Below are positions 6,122 through 17,363 of a stretch of DNA of 64,000 nucleotides, piece after piece. Position 1 is the stretch's first letter, and the number at the start of each line of letters is the position of its first letter. The DNA is taken from NCBI RefSeq assembly GCF_017876775.1, contig NZ_JAGIOP010000002.1:806001-870000 (forward strand), given 5' to 3'. The translations under genes and the position numbers were made by a program. Source of the stretch: Mycolicibacterium lutetiense. GTDB taxonomy: Bacteria > Actinomycetota > Actinomycetes > Mycobacteriales > Mycobacteriaceae. The notes under the pieces are model-generated. The model searched no databases. It was given only the letters and a program-made list of their open reading frames with translations, and was not told where the DNA came from.

Positions 6122-8371
6122 TTACGAGCCTGCCGCGCTGACCGTGACCGGGATGCCGTTGAGTGCACCGTTTCCGGACGGCTCGTCGATGAAGTCGGGC
6201 AGCGACAGGACGTTGGTGTTCACCCCGGGTGCCGCGTTGGCGACACCCAGCCGGGTGCCCGGCCGGCCGTGTCCCCAGCCGTGCGGCATGGACACCACGC
6301 CGGGTTTGATCGCGTCGGTCACCTCGACGGGCACCACGATCTTGCCGGCAGTCGACGCCACTTCCGCGTTGTCGCCGTGGGCGATACCGCGCTCGGCGGC
6401 GTCGCGGCTGTGCATGAGCAGTGTGCACCGGTCGCGGCCCTTCATCAGCGAGCCCACGTTGTGTAGCCAGGAGTTGTTGGACCGCAGATGCCGCCGGCTG
6501 ACCAGCACCAGATCATCGGAGGCACGATCGAGTCGCTCGGCCAATCGGGGCAGGTCGTCGAGCAGATACTGCGGTGCCACCCGGATCTTCTGGTCGGAGG
6601 TCCCGAGCACCTCGGGTACCCGGGGCACCATCGGACCGTAGTTGATCCCGTCCGGATGAGCCTTGAGCTTCTCCAAGGTCAGGCCGTCCGGGTTGTCGCC
6701 ATACCGGTCGCCGAACGGGGCGGTCCGCAGCGTGAGATCGAGCATGCGTTCCGGGCCGCCATGGTCGTAGCGCTTGCGGATCTCGGCGCCGTCGAGCCCC
6801 TGGGTGAAGCACAGGTAATCGAACCAGCCGTCGTCGAGCGCGGCGATGTCGACGTCCTCGGCCGGAGTGCCGGTGCACAGCCCGGTCAACCGGATCAGAA
6901 TCTCCCACTCCTCTGGCGCATCGGGATCCTCGCGATGGAAGACCGGCGGCGAGTAACGGGCGAAGCTGTTGATCGCCGCACCCAGCAGCAGATCGGCGGA
7001 ATGCGGCTGCTCGAGCGCCGAGGCGCCGGGCAGGATGACATCGGCGTGCCTGGTGGTCTCGTTGAGCCACAGATCCACCGCGATCATCGCGTCGAGTAGC
7101 GGCAGCGCCTCGTCGAGTTTGTCGCCACCCGGAGTCGACAACACCGGGTTCCCGGCCACCGTGATCAGCGCCTTCAGCTGCCCCTCTCCGGGAGTGACGA
7201 TCTCTTCGAGCATGCACGACACCGGAACCTGGCCCATCACCTCTTTGGCCCCGCGGACCCGGGTGCGGTAGCGGCCGAAGTTGGGCGCCCCGTCCTCCAG
7301 TCCCGGGATCGGCTGGCTGGTGACGGTCCAGGCGGTCGGAGTAGCGAACATTGCGCCGCCGGGGGTGTCGAAATGGCCTGTGACGATGTTGACCACGTCG
7401 ACCAGCCAGCTGGCCAGGCTGCCGAACTCCTGATTGCAGGTGCCGATCCGGCCGTAAACCACCGCCCGGGGTGTGCCGGCCAGCTCGCGGGCCAGGCCGC
7501 GAATCCGCTCCGCATCGATACCCGTTACGGCAGAGACTCTTTCGGGCGACCAGTCGGCCACCACCTGTTGCAGCGCCGACACCCCGTCGAGGTGGCGCTC
7601 CAACTCGCCGAGGTTGGCCAGCCCTTCATCGAACACGGTGTGAACGATCCCGAGCAGCAGCGCCGCATCGGTGCCGGGCGTGATCGGCAACCACTCGTCG
7701 GCCTTGGCGGCGGTGGTGGTGCGCACCGGGTCGATGACGATCACCCTGCCGCGCTTACGGATACCATCGATGATGCCCATCACGTCCGGCGCAGCCAGCA
7801 GCGAGCCCTGTGACGCCGCGGGGTTGGCGCCCATGATCACCAACAGGTCGGTGCGCTGGATGTCCGGGGTCGGGAACGCCCACCAGCTGCCGTACATCAG
7901 GTGCGACGACAAGTTCTTCGGCCACTGGTCGATGGTCCCGGGCGAGTAGGTGATCGGCATACCGGACAGGCCCAGCAGGACCGCCGCGTAGCGCGACAAC
8001 GAAAACGAGTGCGCCAGTGGGTTTCCGGTGTACGCCGCGACGGCACCGATGCCGTACTTCTCGATGACCGGCGCAAGCAGTTCGGTGCAGCGGCGGAATG
8101 CGGTGTCCCAGTCGACCTCGGACCACTGACCGTCGATCTTGATCATCGGCCGGCGGATCCGGTCGGGGTCGTCGTGCAGCCCGGCCAGTGACGCGCCCTT
8201 CGGGCAGATGTGCCCCGCACTCCACTGGTCGGCCTTGTTCGGCCGAACGCTGGCAACCTTGCCGCCCGAGACCTGGACCTCCAAGCCGCACATGGCTTCA
8301 CACAGCGGACAGGCGTGCAGATGGAGGCCGTCCTCGCCGACGTTGGCGATTCTTCTCGGCGCATTACCCAT
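6122..8371 (-). CDS. molybdopterin-dependent oxidoreductase with N-terminal [4Fe-4S] domain
   Basis: A 749-residue enzyme of the DMSO reductase/formate dehydrogenase superfamily. The [4Fe-4S] ligands are Cys21, 24, 28 and 56 (CPLCEAMC and ICPKG). Central molybdopterin-binding segments (DLLVIMGANPAASQGS, VIVIDPVRTTTA) are followed by a C-terminal dinucleotide-binding domain (VSRRHLRSNNSWLHN, MPHGWGHGRPG). In the usual Mo-ligand region (about residues 143-153, SPGTIDQWPKN) I see no Cys or Sec, so the metal ligand differs from FdhF/NapA types. GGAGGT lies 6 bases before the ATG. There is no twin-arginine signal, so it is cytoplasmic. The substrate is unknown and no partner subunit is adjacent. 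Confidence 0.88.
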   Translation of the reverse strand: MGNAPRRIANVGEDGLHLHACPLCEAMCGLEVQVSGGKVASVRPNKADQWSAGHICPKGASLAGLHDDPDRIRRPMIKIDGQWSEVDWDTAFRRCTELLAPVIEKYGIGAVAAYTGNPLAHSFSLSRYAAVLLGLSGMPITYSPGTIDQWPKNLSSHLMYGSWWAFPTPDIQRTDLLVIMGANPAASQGSLLAAPDVMGIIDGIRKRGRVIVIDPVRTTTAAKADEWLPITPGTDAALLLGIVHTVFDEGLANLGELERHLDGVSALQQVVADWSPERVSAVTGIDAERIRGLARELAGTPRAVVYGRIGTCNQEFGSLASWLVDVVNIVTGHFDTPGGAMFATPTAWTVTSQPIPGLEDGAPNFGRYRTRVRGAKEVMGQVPVSCMLEEIVTPGEGQLKALITVAGNPVLSTPGGDKLDEALPLLDAMIAVDLWLNETTRHADVILPGASALEQPHSADLLLGAAINSFARYSPPVFHREDPDAPEEWEILIRLTGLCTGTPAEDVDIAALDDGWFDYLCFTQGLDGAEIRKRYDHGGPERMLDLTLRTAPFGDRYGDNPDGLTLEKLKAHPDGINYGPMVPRVPEVLGTSDQKIRVAPQYLLDDLPRLAERLDRASDDLVLVSRRHLRSNNSWLHNVGSLMKGRDRCTLLMHSRDAAERGIAHGDNAEVASTAGKIVVPVEVTDAIKPGVVSMPHGWGHGRPGTRLGVANAAPGVNTNVLSLPDFIDEPSGNGALNGIPVTVSAAGS

Positions 8372-8386
8372 CAGCGACCTCCGGAC

Positions 8387-8416
8387 GTTGTTACGGGTGA
8401 CAACACACGTAACAAC
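8387..8416. promoter_or_regulatory. inverted repeat upstream of the molybdopterin oxidoreductase
   Basis: GTTGTTACG (8387-8395) and CGTAACAAC (8408-8416) are perfect 9-base arms with a 12-base spacer. The repeat sits 16 bases before the oxidoreductase ATG on the minus strand and after the end of the nusB side. It looks like a repressor or activator site; the binding protein is unknown. Confidence 0.5.
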
Positions 8417-8463
8417 ATCCTGGCACCGAACGGCGCCGAGGTTCCCGATGTCCGGGACGTGCC

Positions 8464-8952
8464 CTACTGCTCGGGGTTGTCCTGGACCGAGCCCTGAACG
8501 GCCGCGGCGGCGGCGCGGATCTGCGGGGTTACCAGCATCACCTGGCCCAGCACCCCGTTGACGAACCCGGGCGAGTCGTCGGTGGACAGCTCTTTGGCAA
8601 GCTCGACGGCCTCGTCCACGGCCACGGGCTCCGGGACGTCGTCGGCGTGCAGCAGTTCCCAGACCGCCACACGCAGGATGGCGCGGTCCACGGCGGGCAG
8701 CCGTTCCAGCGTCCACCCCTGCAGGTGGGCGGAGATGAGATCGTCGATGTGGGCGGCGTGCTCGGTCACACCACGTGCCACCGACACCGTGTAGGGATTG
8801 AGCGGACTGACGTCCTCCTGGTCCTCGGCAAGCGCGGCACGGCCATCGGCCACCGCCTCCGCCGTCAGACCGCGGGCCTCAGCCTCGAACAGCAGATCGA
8901 CGGCCCGCTTGCGGGCCTGGTGACGGCCCCGGTCACCGCGGCGGTCAGGCAT
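8464..8952 (-). CDS. nusB: transcription antitermination factor NusB
   Basis: A 162-residue all-helical RNA-binding protein that, with NusE (S10), binds boxA during rRNA antitermination. The N-terminus [19 protein letters not shown] and the later [18 protein letters not shown] and [12 protein letters not shown] segments are typical of NusB. Length fits the family. It lies directly after efp on the same strand, as in M. tuberculosis (Rv2533c after Rv2534c), with only 2 bases between them, so the two are likely co-transcribed. Confidence 0.97.
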   Translation of the reverse strand: MPDRRGDRGRHQARKRAVDLLFEAEARGLTAEAVADGRAALAEDQEDVSPLNPYTVSVARGVTEHAAHIDDLISAHLQGWTLERLPAVDRAILRVAVWELLHADDVPEPVAVDEAVELAKELSTDDSPGFVNGVLGQVMLVTPQIRAAAAAVQGSVQDNPEQ

Positions 8953-8954
8953 GG

Positions 8955-9518
8955 TCAGCCATTCACGCGGCCGAGGTAGTTGCCGTCACGGGTGTCTACC
9001 TTGAGCTTGTCACCGGTGTTGATGAACAGCGGAACCTGGATCTCGGCGCCGGACTCCATGGTGGCCGGCTTGGTGCCGGCGCTGGAGCGGTCGCCCTGCA
9101 GGCCCGGTTCGGTGTGGGCGACCAGGAGTTCGACGGACACCGGCAGTTCCAGGTACAGCGGCGCGGACTCGTGGAAGGCGATCTGCACAGGCAGGCCTTC
9201 CAGCAGGAAATCGGCCAAGCGGCCGACGAGCGCCTCGGACAACGGATGCTGGTTGAAGTCTTCGGAATCCATGAAGACGAAGTCGCTGCCGTCGCGGTAC
9301 AGGTAGGTGGCGTCGCGGCGGTCCACGGTGGCGGTCTCCACCTTCACGCCGGCGTTGTAGGTCTTGTCGACGACCTTGCCGGACACCACGTTCTTCAGCT
9401 TCGTGCGGACGAAGGCCGGGCCTTTGCCGGGTTTGACGTGCTGAAACTCCACGATCTGCCACAGCTGGCCGTCGATCTGCAGGACAAGCCCGTTCTTGAA
9501 GTCGGCAGTCGATGCCAT
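8955..9518 (-). CDS. efp: translation elongation factor P
   Basis: A 187-residue factor that relieves ribosome stalling at consecutive prolines. It has the KOW-like N-terminal domain with the tip loop PGKGPAFVR, where the lysine is the family's functional residue. The two OB domains follow, ending [19 protein letters not shown]. Length is normal for EF-P. It stands between pepQ and nusB in the conserved mycobacterial order. No modification enzyme (EpmA/B or EarP) is seen nearby. Confidence 0.98.
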   Translation of the reverse strand: MASTADFKNGLVLQIDGQLWQIVEFQHVKPGKGPAFVRTKLKNVVSGKVVDKTYNAGVKVETATVDRRDATYLYRDGSDFVFMDSEDFNQHPLSEALVGRLADFLLEGLPVQIAFHESAPLYLELPVSVELLVAHTEPGLQGDRSSAGTKPATMESGAEIQVPLFINTGDKLKVDTRDGNYLGRVNG

Positions 9519-9542
9519 GAGGGTGCTGCTCCTAAGTTTCTG

Positions 9543-10628
9543 TCACAAGATGGCCAGTTCTTTGGGGAACCGGGTAAGCAGGTCGGGCGCCGCCTCGCCC
9601 ACGACCAGGGTGTCCTCGATCCGGACACCGCCGCGATCGGGCAAGTAGACACCGGGCTCAACGGTGACCGCAGAGCCAGCAAGCAGTGTACCGGCGGCCG
9701 TGGCGTTGATTCCCGGCGCTTCGTGGATCTGCAGTCCGACGCCGTGGCCGAGTCCGTGGCCGAAGTGGTCGCCGTAACCGGCATCGGCGATGACCTGGCG
9801 CGATGCGGTGTCCACGGCGCTGAGCGAAACGCCGGGGGCCAGCGCGTCGCACCCGGCCTGCTGCGCGGTCGCGACCAGGCCATAGATATCACGCTGCCAC
9901 TGCGCCGCCGGGCCCAGCACGAACGTGCGCGTCATGTCGGAGTGATAGCCCTCCACCAGGGCGCCGAAGTCGATCTTCACGAAATCCCCGGCGGCCAGCA
10001 CGGCATCAGTGGGCCGATGGTGCGGGATGGCGGAGTTCGCGCCCGTCGCCACGATCGTCTCGAAGGACGGTCCGTCGGCGCCGTGGTCGAGCATCAGAGC
10101 TTCGAGTTCGTTGCGGACCTCCCGCTCGGTGCGGCCGGGCCGCAGACCGCTGCGTTCCAGGAGATCCATGAGCGCCGCGTCGGCGGCCTCACAGGCCAAC
10201 CGCAGCATCGCGATCTCCCCGGCATCCTTGACCTCCCGCAGGGCCTCCACCGTGCCGGCCGCACGTACCCACTCGACCGAATCACCGGCCGCCTTTCTCA
10301 GGGCCGTGTAGGCGTCCACGGTCACCACATGGCTCTCGAAGCCCAACCGCAGGGCGCCGACTCGGGCGGCGCGCCCGGCCAGATGCGACCCGCAGGCCCG
10401 CTCGATGACCACTTCGGCGTCCGGTGACTGATGCGCGGCTTGCGTGCGGTAGCGCCCATCGGTGGCCAGCACCGGCACGACATCCTCGGCGAGAATCAGC
10501 AGGGCCGCGTTCGAACCGGTGAATCCGGACAGATAACGCACGTTGACCAGGTCAGTTACCAGCATCGCGTCCAGGCCGGATTCGGCCAGCCGACGGCGCA
10601 GCCGGTCTCTGCGCTGGGAAATAGTCAC
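9543..10628 (-). CDS. pepQ: Xaa-Pro aminopeptidase/dipeptidase, M24 family
   Basis: A 361-residue cytoplasmic metallopeptidase that cleaves X-Pro bonds. The N-terminal creatinase-like domain includes DLVNVRYLSGFTGSNAAL. The pita-bread catalytic domain carries metal ligands in VKIDFGALVEGYHSDMTRTF (Asp), HGLGHGVGLQIHE (His), and the glutamates of VTVEPGVYLPDRGGVRIED. The start is GTG. It is the first gene of pepQ-efp-nusB and diverges from the membrane-protein gene at 10662. This corresponds to Rv2535c. Confidence 0.94.
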   Translation of the reverse strand: MTISQRRDRLRRRLAESGLDAMLVTDLVNVRYLSGFTGSNAALLILAEDVVPVLATDGRYRTQAAHQSPDAEVVIERACGSHLAGRAARVGALRLGFESHVVTVDAYTALRKAAGDSVEWVRAAGTVEALREVKDAGEIAMLRLACEAADAALMDLLERSGLRPGRTEREVRNELEALMLDHGADGPSFETIVATGANSAIPHHRPTDAVLAAGDFVKIDFGALVEGYHSDMTRTFVLGPAAQWQRDIYGLVATAQQAGCDALAPGVSLSAVDTASRQVIADAGYGDHFGHGLGHGVGLQIHEAPGINATAAGTLLAGSAVTVEPGVYLPDRGGVRIEDTLVVGEAAPDLLTRFPKELAIL

Positions 10629-10647
10629 GGTCGGTGACGCTACTCGC

Positions 10648-10653
10648 TACAGT
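10648..10653 (+). promoter_or_regulatory. putative -10 box (TACAGT) for the Rv2536-like gene
   Basis: TACAGT matches TANNNT and ends 8 bases before the ATG at 10662, with no Shine-Dalgarno between them. This fits a leaderless transcript diverging from pepQ. Confidence 0.4.
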
Positions 10654-10661
10654 GTGCCCCC

Positions 10662-11228
10662 ATGAGCAAGTGGTTACTGCGCGGAGTGGTGTTCGCAACA
10701 GCGATGGTCATAGTGCGCTTATTGCAAGGAGCACTGATCAACGCCTCGCCGGGTAACGCCACCTGGTTCAGCCTGGGCCTGGTCACGTTGTTCGGAATAG
10801 GCGTGTTGATCTGGGGTCTACTGGACGGCCAGACCGACGCACGCAACAATCCGGACCCGGATCGTCGCGCCGACATGGCGATGACCTGGCTGGTCGCCGG
10901 CCTGTTCGCCGGTGTCGTCAGCGGCCTGGTGGCGTGGTTCATCGGGCTCTTCTACAAGAGCCTCTACACCGATGCGCTCGTCAACGAGGTCACCACGTTC
11001 GCGGCTTTCACCGCGCTGCTGGTGTTCCTGCTGGGTGTGGCCGGTGTGACGGTGGGCCGCTGGCTGGTGGACCGTAAGGCCCCGCCGCAGCCCCGCCAAC
11101 GCCACCATGGCCTGGCCGCCGACGATCGCGCCGACACCGACGTGTTCGCCGCTGTGAGCGCGAACGGCGCCACGGAAACCCCAGACACCACGCAACCCGT
11201 CGACTACCCCGACCAGCCCAAGCAGTAG
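10662..11228 (+). CDS. predicted multi-pass membrane protein (Rv2536-like)
   Basis: A 188-residue protein with about four hydrophobic helices: GVVFATAMVIVRLLQGAL, FSLGLVTLFGIGVLIWGLL, MTWLVAGLFAGVVSGLVAWF and FTALLVFLLGVAGVTVGRWLV. A hydrophilic, probably cytoplasmic tail follows from about residue 140. It occupies the place of Rv2536, between pepQ and the aro genes. I recognise no catalytic motif. Some databases call relatives B-4DMT family transporters, but transport is not shown by anything visible here. Confidence 0.85.
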   Translation: MSKWLLRGVVFATAMVIVRLLQGALINASPGNATWFSLGLVTLFGIGVLIWGLLDGQTDARNNPDPDRRADMAMTWLVAGLFAGVVSGLVAWFIGLFYKSLYTDALVNEVTTFAAFTALLVFLLGVAGVTVGRWLVDRKAPPQPRQRHHGLAADDRADTDVFAAVSANGATETPDTTQPVDYPDQPKQ

Positions 11229-11235
11229 CGATCCC

Positions 11236-11251
11236 CTGCCCGCGAGGGCAG
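11236..11251. terminator. small hairpin between convergent Rv2536-like gene and aroB
   Basis: CTGCCC and GGGCAG form a 6-base perfect stem with a GCGA loop in the 55-base convergent gap. No T tract follows. It is a weak terminator candidate only. Confidence 0.3.
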
Positions 11252-11283
11252 AGCAGAATTCTCCGCGCAGGTGGCGCAGGCGA

Positions 11284-13072
<1,789 letters not shown>

Positions 13073-13073
<1 letters not shown>

Positions 13074-14290
13074 CAGCCCAGGGCCTGCGCCGCCGGCTCG
13101 CGCTCGGCGACGGCCCGCAGGTAGGCGTCGATGTTGGCGCGGGTCTCGGTCAAGGAGTCCCCACCGAACTTCTCCAACACGGCGCGGGCCACCACCAGCG
13201 CGACCATGGTCTCCACCACCACACCGGCGGCCGGTACCGCGCAGACGTCGGAACGCTGGTGAATGGCAACGGCTTCTTCACCGGTCGCCATGTCGACGGT
13301 GGCCAGTGCCCGCGGGACGGTCGAGATCGGCTTCATCGCGGCCCGGACCCGCAGCGCCTGGCCGTTGGTCATGCCGCCTTCCAGTCCGCCGGCCCGATTC
13401 GTCGAGCGCAGGATGCCGTCGGGGCCGGGGTACATCTCATCGTGCGCGACGCTGCCGCGGCGGCGTGCGGTCTCGAAACCGTCGCCGATCTCCACGCCCT
13501 TGATCGCCTGGATGCCCATCACCGCGGCGGCCAGCTGGCTGTCGAGGCGGTTGTCGCCGCTGGTGAACGAGCCCAATCCGATCGGCAGACCCGCGACCAC
13601 AACCTCGACCACACCGCCGAGGGTGTCGCCGTCCTTCTTGGCATCTTCGATCTCGGCGATCATCGAGGACTCGGCGTCCTTGTCGAACGCCCGGACCGGG
13701 CTGTCGTCGATCGCCTCCAGATCGGAGAACTGCGGCGGCGGGCCGTCGTAGGGCTTGGACGCACCGATGGAGATGACGTGGGAGACGACCTCGACACCGA
13801 GGGCCGCCCGCAGGAACGCCCGGGCCACGGTGCCTGCCGCCACCCGCGCAGCGGTCTCGCGGGCACTGGCACGTTCCAGCACCGGGCGGGCATCGTCGAA
13901 TCCGTACTTGAGCATGCCTGCGTAATCGGCATGCCCGGGGCGGGGACGGGTCAGCGGGGCGTTGCGCGCTGAATCTTTTTCGGCAAGCAGGCTCTGGTCG
14001 ACCGGGTCCGGAGACATCACCGTCTCCCACTTGGGCCACTCGGTGTTGCCGATCTCGATGGCGATCGGCCCGCCCAGGGTGGCGCCGTGCCGCACCCCGG
14101 CCAGCATCGTGACCTGGTCCTGTTCGAACTTCATCCGGGCGCCCCGGCCGTAGCCGAGGCGACGACGCTTCAGCTGTGCCCCGATCTCCTCGGAGGTGAT
14201 GGGCACACCTGCAACCATGCCTTCGACCATCGCCACCAGGGCACGGCCATGAGATTCACCTGCGGTAGTCCATCGCAACACGGCTGTCAT
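13073..14290 (-). CDS. aroC: chorismate synthase
   Basis: A 405-residue FMN-dependent enzyme that makes chorismate from EPSP. Family signatures are visible: [14 protein letters not shown] near the N-terminus, [30 protein letters not shown], and the C-terminal [19 protein letters not shown]. Length is as in M. tuberculosis AroF (Rv2540c). It is the first gene of aroC-aroK-aroB and is followed by aroK with a 1-base overlap. Confidence 0.97.
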
Positions 14291-14341
14291 TCTCCCACGT
14301 GGGGTTTGCCTCCCCGAAATCCGTGGTTGTCGGCGACGAAG

Positions 14342-14767
14342 CTAGGCCAGAACCAGGGCAACCGCTACCGCGCTGGCGGCACACATCGAGGGTCCGTGCG
14401 GCACGGTCCGGATACCGCGCGCGGCCGCACCGAGTGCCAGGACTGCGGTGAACATCGGGGCGGCCAACGCCGCCAGTAGCCACACATCGATTCCGAACGC
14501 ACCCGTCATCGCACCCAACCCGACCGCGAGTTTGACGTCGCCGCCGCCCATGGCCCGTGGCGATACCAGGTGCACCAGCAGGTACAGCACCGACAATGTC
14601 GCCGCGCCGGCCAGTGCGGCGAGACCGCGTCCACCCAGTGTCGCCGCGCCGAGAACCAGCACCGCGCCGGGAAACGTCAACCAGTTCGGCAACCTGCGTT
14701 CGGCAATGTCATATCCGCTCAACGCCAGTAGCCAGGCACCTGCGATGGCGGCTGCCCCCACCCCCAT
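14342..14767 (-). CDS. A24-family prepilin peptidase-like membrane protease
   Basis: A 141-residue, highly hydrophobic protein. It keeps the two aspartate motifs of the A24 family: YDIAERRLPN (about residue 19) and MGGGDVKLAVGLG (about residue 72). These aspartates form the catalytic pair of type IV leader peptidases. The N-terminal cytoplasmic methylase domain of full PilD is absent, as in the short archaeal-like and mycobacterial forms. It corresponds to Rv2551c, next to aroE. The substrate may be a Flp/Tad-type prepilin encoded elsewhere (inference). Confidence 0.88.
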   Translation of the reverse strand: MGVGAAAIAGAWLLALSGYDIAERRLPNWLTFPGAVLVLGAATLGGRGLAALAGAATLSVLYLLVHLVSPRAMGGGDVKLAVGLGAMTGAFGIDVWLLAALAAPMFTAVLALGAAARGIRTVPHGPSMCAASAVAVALVLA

Positions 14768-14776
14768 CTACCGAGG

Positions 14777-15625
14777 CTAAGCCCCAATCAGCGCGTCTCT
14801 CATCGCCTGTTTGGGAGCCGCCCGGCCGGTGAACTGCTCCACCTGGGCGAACGCCTGATTCAGCAGCATCTGCAGCCCGTTGATCGCCTCACCGCCTGCG
14901 GCCTCGACCGCCTCGGCCAGCGGGGTGGGCCATGGGTCGTAGATGGCGTCGAGCAGTCGCGGCACCGCTGCCAGGGTGCCCGCGTAGGCGGCCGCTGCGT
15001 CGGCCGGGATGGTGCTGACGGCGGTGTCCGCGGTGGCCACCGCGTCGCTCAGCGCTGAGCTGCCGATGTCGCACCAGCTGCTGTGCGCCCCACAGCGACC
15101 GGCCAACTCCACCAACCGTGCAGCTTTGCCCTCGTCGCGCGCCACGATGGTGATCCGCTGCACGCCGAGTTCGGCCAGGGCCACGACGGCCGCCGGGGCC
15201 GTGCCGCCGGATCCGATGACCAGCGCCGAATCGCCTGCCGTGCCGAGCGCGCCGATCACTCCGTCGACATCTGTGTTGTCGGCGCGCCAACCGCCCGTGG
15301 GCATCCGGACCAGGGTGTTGGCTGAGCCCACCAATTCGGCGCGTTCGGTGCGCTGATCGGCGAACTCCAGTGCGGCGAACTTGCCGGGCATGGTGACCGA
15401 AAGGCCGACCCATTCCGGGCCCATGGCGCTGACGAGTCCGGGCAGTTGTTCGGCCGTGCACTCGATGCGCTCATAGGTCCACGACGACAGCCCCAGCGCC
15501 TGGTAGGCAGCCAGATGTAGCTGCGGCGACCGCGAATGGGTGATCGGGGAGCCTAGAACAGCCGCGCTGCGGCTTCCGCTATCGGGCACGGCGGCGGGCC
15601 GCCTATCGGGCACTGTCGAGGACAC
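14777..15625 (-). CDS. aroE: shikimate dehydrogenase
   Basis: A 282-residue NADP-dependent enzyme that reduces 3-dehydroshikimate to shikimate. The substrate-binding N-terminal motif is LGSPITHSRSPQLHLAAY. The NADP-binding domain starts at ALVIGSGGTAPAAVVALAELG. NTDVDG and the C-terminal NGLQMLLNQAFAQVEQFTG are also typical. The start is GTG at 15625, overlapping the end of mltG by 23 bases; a second GTG at 15613 is possible. It is in the order mltG-aroE, as in mycobacteria generally. Confidence 0.94.
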   Translation of the reverse strand: MSSTVPDRRPAAVPDSGSRSAAVLGSPITHSRSPQLHLAAYQALGLSSWTYERIECTAEQLPGLVSAMGPEWVGLSVTMPGKFAALEFADQRTERAELVGSANTLVRMPTGGWRADNTDVDGVIGALGTAGDSALVIGSGGTAPAAVVALAELGVQRITIVARDEGKAARLVELAGRCGAHSSWCDIGSSALSDAVATADTAVSTIPADAAAAYAGTLAAVPRLLDAIYDPWPTPLAEAVEAAGGEAINGLQMLLNQAFAQVEQFTGRAAPKQAMRDALIGA

Positions 15626-16847
15626 CGTTGTTCTGCGCCAGTTCGATGTTGGCCAGGTGTTGGTCGTAGTCGCGGGTGAACAACGTGGTGCCCTGCAGAT
15701 CGATGGTCACGAAGTACAACCAGTCCCCTGCCGCCGGATGCTCGGCCGCGGCCAGCGCCTCGATGCCGGGCGAGCAGATCGGTGTCTGCGGAAGGCCTTG
15801 ACTCATATAGGTATTCCACGGCGTGGTCTTGGCCCGGTCGCCATCGGTGGTCGCCACTTCCTGGCGGTCCAGCGGATAGTTCACGGTCGAGTCGAACTCC
15901 AGCTTGCGGTGTTCGGCCAGACGGTTGTAGATCACCCGGGCGACCTTGTCGAAGTCCTGCGGCTTCGCCTCGCGTTGCACCAGGGAACCGACCGTGAGGA
16001 TCTGGTACGGCGACATCTGCATTGCGGCGGCCGTGTCGAGCAGACCGCTCTCGGTGTAGACGGTCGCGCTGGCGCCGATCAGGGTGGACAGGATGTCCTG
16101 TGCCGACCCCGCCGGATCCACGTTCCAGGTGCCGGGTGCGATCAGCCCCTCCAGCCGCCGGTGATCGTTGGGCATCGCCGCGACCGGAGCCGCCGCCCAT
16201 TCCGGTACCGCCAACGCGGCAGCGGGTGCCGATTGCGCGGCGGCGCGCAGCTGATCGACCGGCACGCAGCGCTGTGTGCCGTCGAGTTCGACGCAGGAGG
16301 CCTGCGAGATCAGGGCGAAGATGCCTTGTGTGACGGCCTTGGTCTTGACATCCGCGGTGTCGTCGAGCTGGCGTCCCTCCGGGATGGTCAGCTTGCCCAC
16401 CCGGCTTTCCGGATCGGCCAGGCGCGCAACGGCACTGGCCGCCGGGATCTCGGTGCGCAGCTTGTAGAAGCCGGGTTGAATCGCCGAGATCGCCTCGTTC
16501 TGGTGGGCCGCGTCGACAAACGACTTGACCGTGGCGACCACCTTCTGGTCTTGCAGGGTTTTGGCGATGGCCGTCGTGGAGTCGCCGTCGTGGACCTGGA
16601 TGACGACATCGGCGAGGCCGTCACCGGCGTAGTCGCCGGTGGTCCCGGACATGCCGTGCCACAGTTTGGAACCCAGGAACACCGCGCCGATCACCACCAT
16701 GATGAGTGCGGCGAGTGAGAGGCCGCGGGTGGCGCGTCGCTTCCGGTCGCTACGGGCTTTGCGGGCCCGCTCGGCCTTGCTCATCCCGCGGCGCGGTGGT
16801 CCGATCGCCTCGGGCTCGGCCTTGTCGGCACCCCACTTCTCAGCCAT
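15603..16847 (-). CDS. mltG: endolytic murein transglycosylase MltG
   Basis: A 414-residue inner-membrane enzyme that cuts nascent glycan strands. A basic cytoplasmic N-terminus ([16 protein letters not shown]) leads into one membrane helix ([21 protein letters not shown]). A LysM-like segment ([16 protein letters not shown]) and the YceG domain follow. The catalytic glutamate lies in [11 protein letters not shown], and [15 protein letters not shown] near the C-terminus is a family hallmark. I chose ATG at 16847, which overlaps the ruvX stop by 8 bases. It corresponds to Rv2553c. Confidence 0.93.
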   Translation of the reverse strand: MAEKWGADKAEPEAIGPPRRGMSKAERARKARSDRKRRATRGLSLAALIMVVIGAVFLGSKLWHGMSGTTGDYAGDGLADVVIQVHDGDSTTAIAKTLQDQKVVATVKSFVDAAHQNEAISAIQPGFYKLRTEIPAASAVARLADPESRVGKLTIPEGRQLDDTADVKTKAVTQGIFALISQASCVELDGTQRCVPVDQLRAAAQSAPAAALAVPEWAAAPVAAMPNDHRRLEGLIAPGTWNVDPAGSAQDILSTLIGASATVYTESGLLDTAAAMQMSPYQILTVGSLVQREAKPQDFDKVARVIYNRLAEHRKLEFDSTVNYPLDRQEVATTDGDRAKTTPWNTYMSQGLPQTPICSPGIEALAAAEHPAAGDWLYFVTIDLQGTTLFTRDYDQHLANIELAQNNGVLDSAR

Positions 16848-17358
16848 CCATGCCCTCTCCGCGCGCGGACAGAGCCGCACGCCGCTGATCCAGCCAGCTT
16901 TGCAGAATGCCCACGGCTGCGGCCTGGTCGATCATCGCCTTCTGCCCCTTTGCCCGGACCCCCGCTTCGCGCAACGATCGCTGCGCCGACACAGTAGTCA
17001 GCCGTTCGTCAGCCAACCGCACCGGTATGGGGGCGATCCGACGGGCCAGCAGTTCGGCGAGTGCGACGGCGTCGACGGCGGAGGTGCCGGCCCGGTCCGC
17101 GAGGGTGCGTGGCAGCCCGACGACGACCTCGACGGCCTCGTACTCGCCGATCAGGGTCACCAGCCGGCGCAGGTGCTTGCCCGACCGGTCCCGCTTGTCC
17201 CGCTGCACGGTCTCGACCGGGGTGGCCAATATCCCGTCGGGATCGCAACTGGCCACGCCGATCCGCACGGTGCCGACGTCGATGCCGATGCGCCGCCCAC
17301 GTCCGGGGTCATCGTCCCCTGGGCGGTCCGGTAACCGATCGTCGATCGTGCCGGGCAC
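16840..17358 (-). CDS. ruvX: Holliday junction resolvase-like/pre-16S rRNA nuclease RuvX (YqgF)
   Basis: A 172-residue RNase H-fold nuclease. [20 protein letters not shown] near the N-terminus contains the first catalytic Asp. [14 protein letters not shown] carries the second strand, and [13 protein letters not shown] and [18 protein letters not shown] complete the family pattern. The literature assigns the family to 16S rRNA 5' processing or junction resolution. It lies 5 bases after alaS and overlaps mltG, so alaS-ruvX-mltG-aroE read as one operon. Confidence 0.93.
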   Translation of the reverse strand: MPGTIDDRLPDRPGDDDPGRGRRIGIDVGTVRIGVASCDPDGILATPVETVQRDKRDRSGKHLRRLVTLIGEYEAVEVVVGLPRTLADRAGTSAVDAVALAELLARRIAPIPVRLADERLTTVSAQRSLREAGVRAKGQKAMIDQAAAVGILQSWLDQRRAALSARGEGMDG

Positions 17359-17363
17359 GACGG

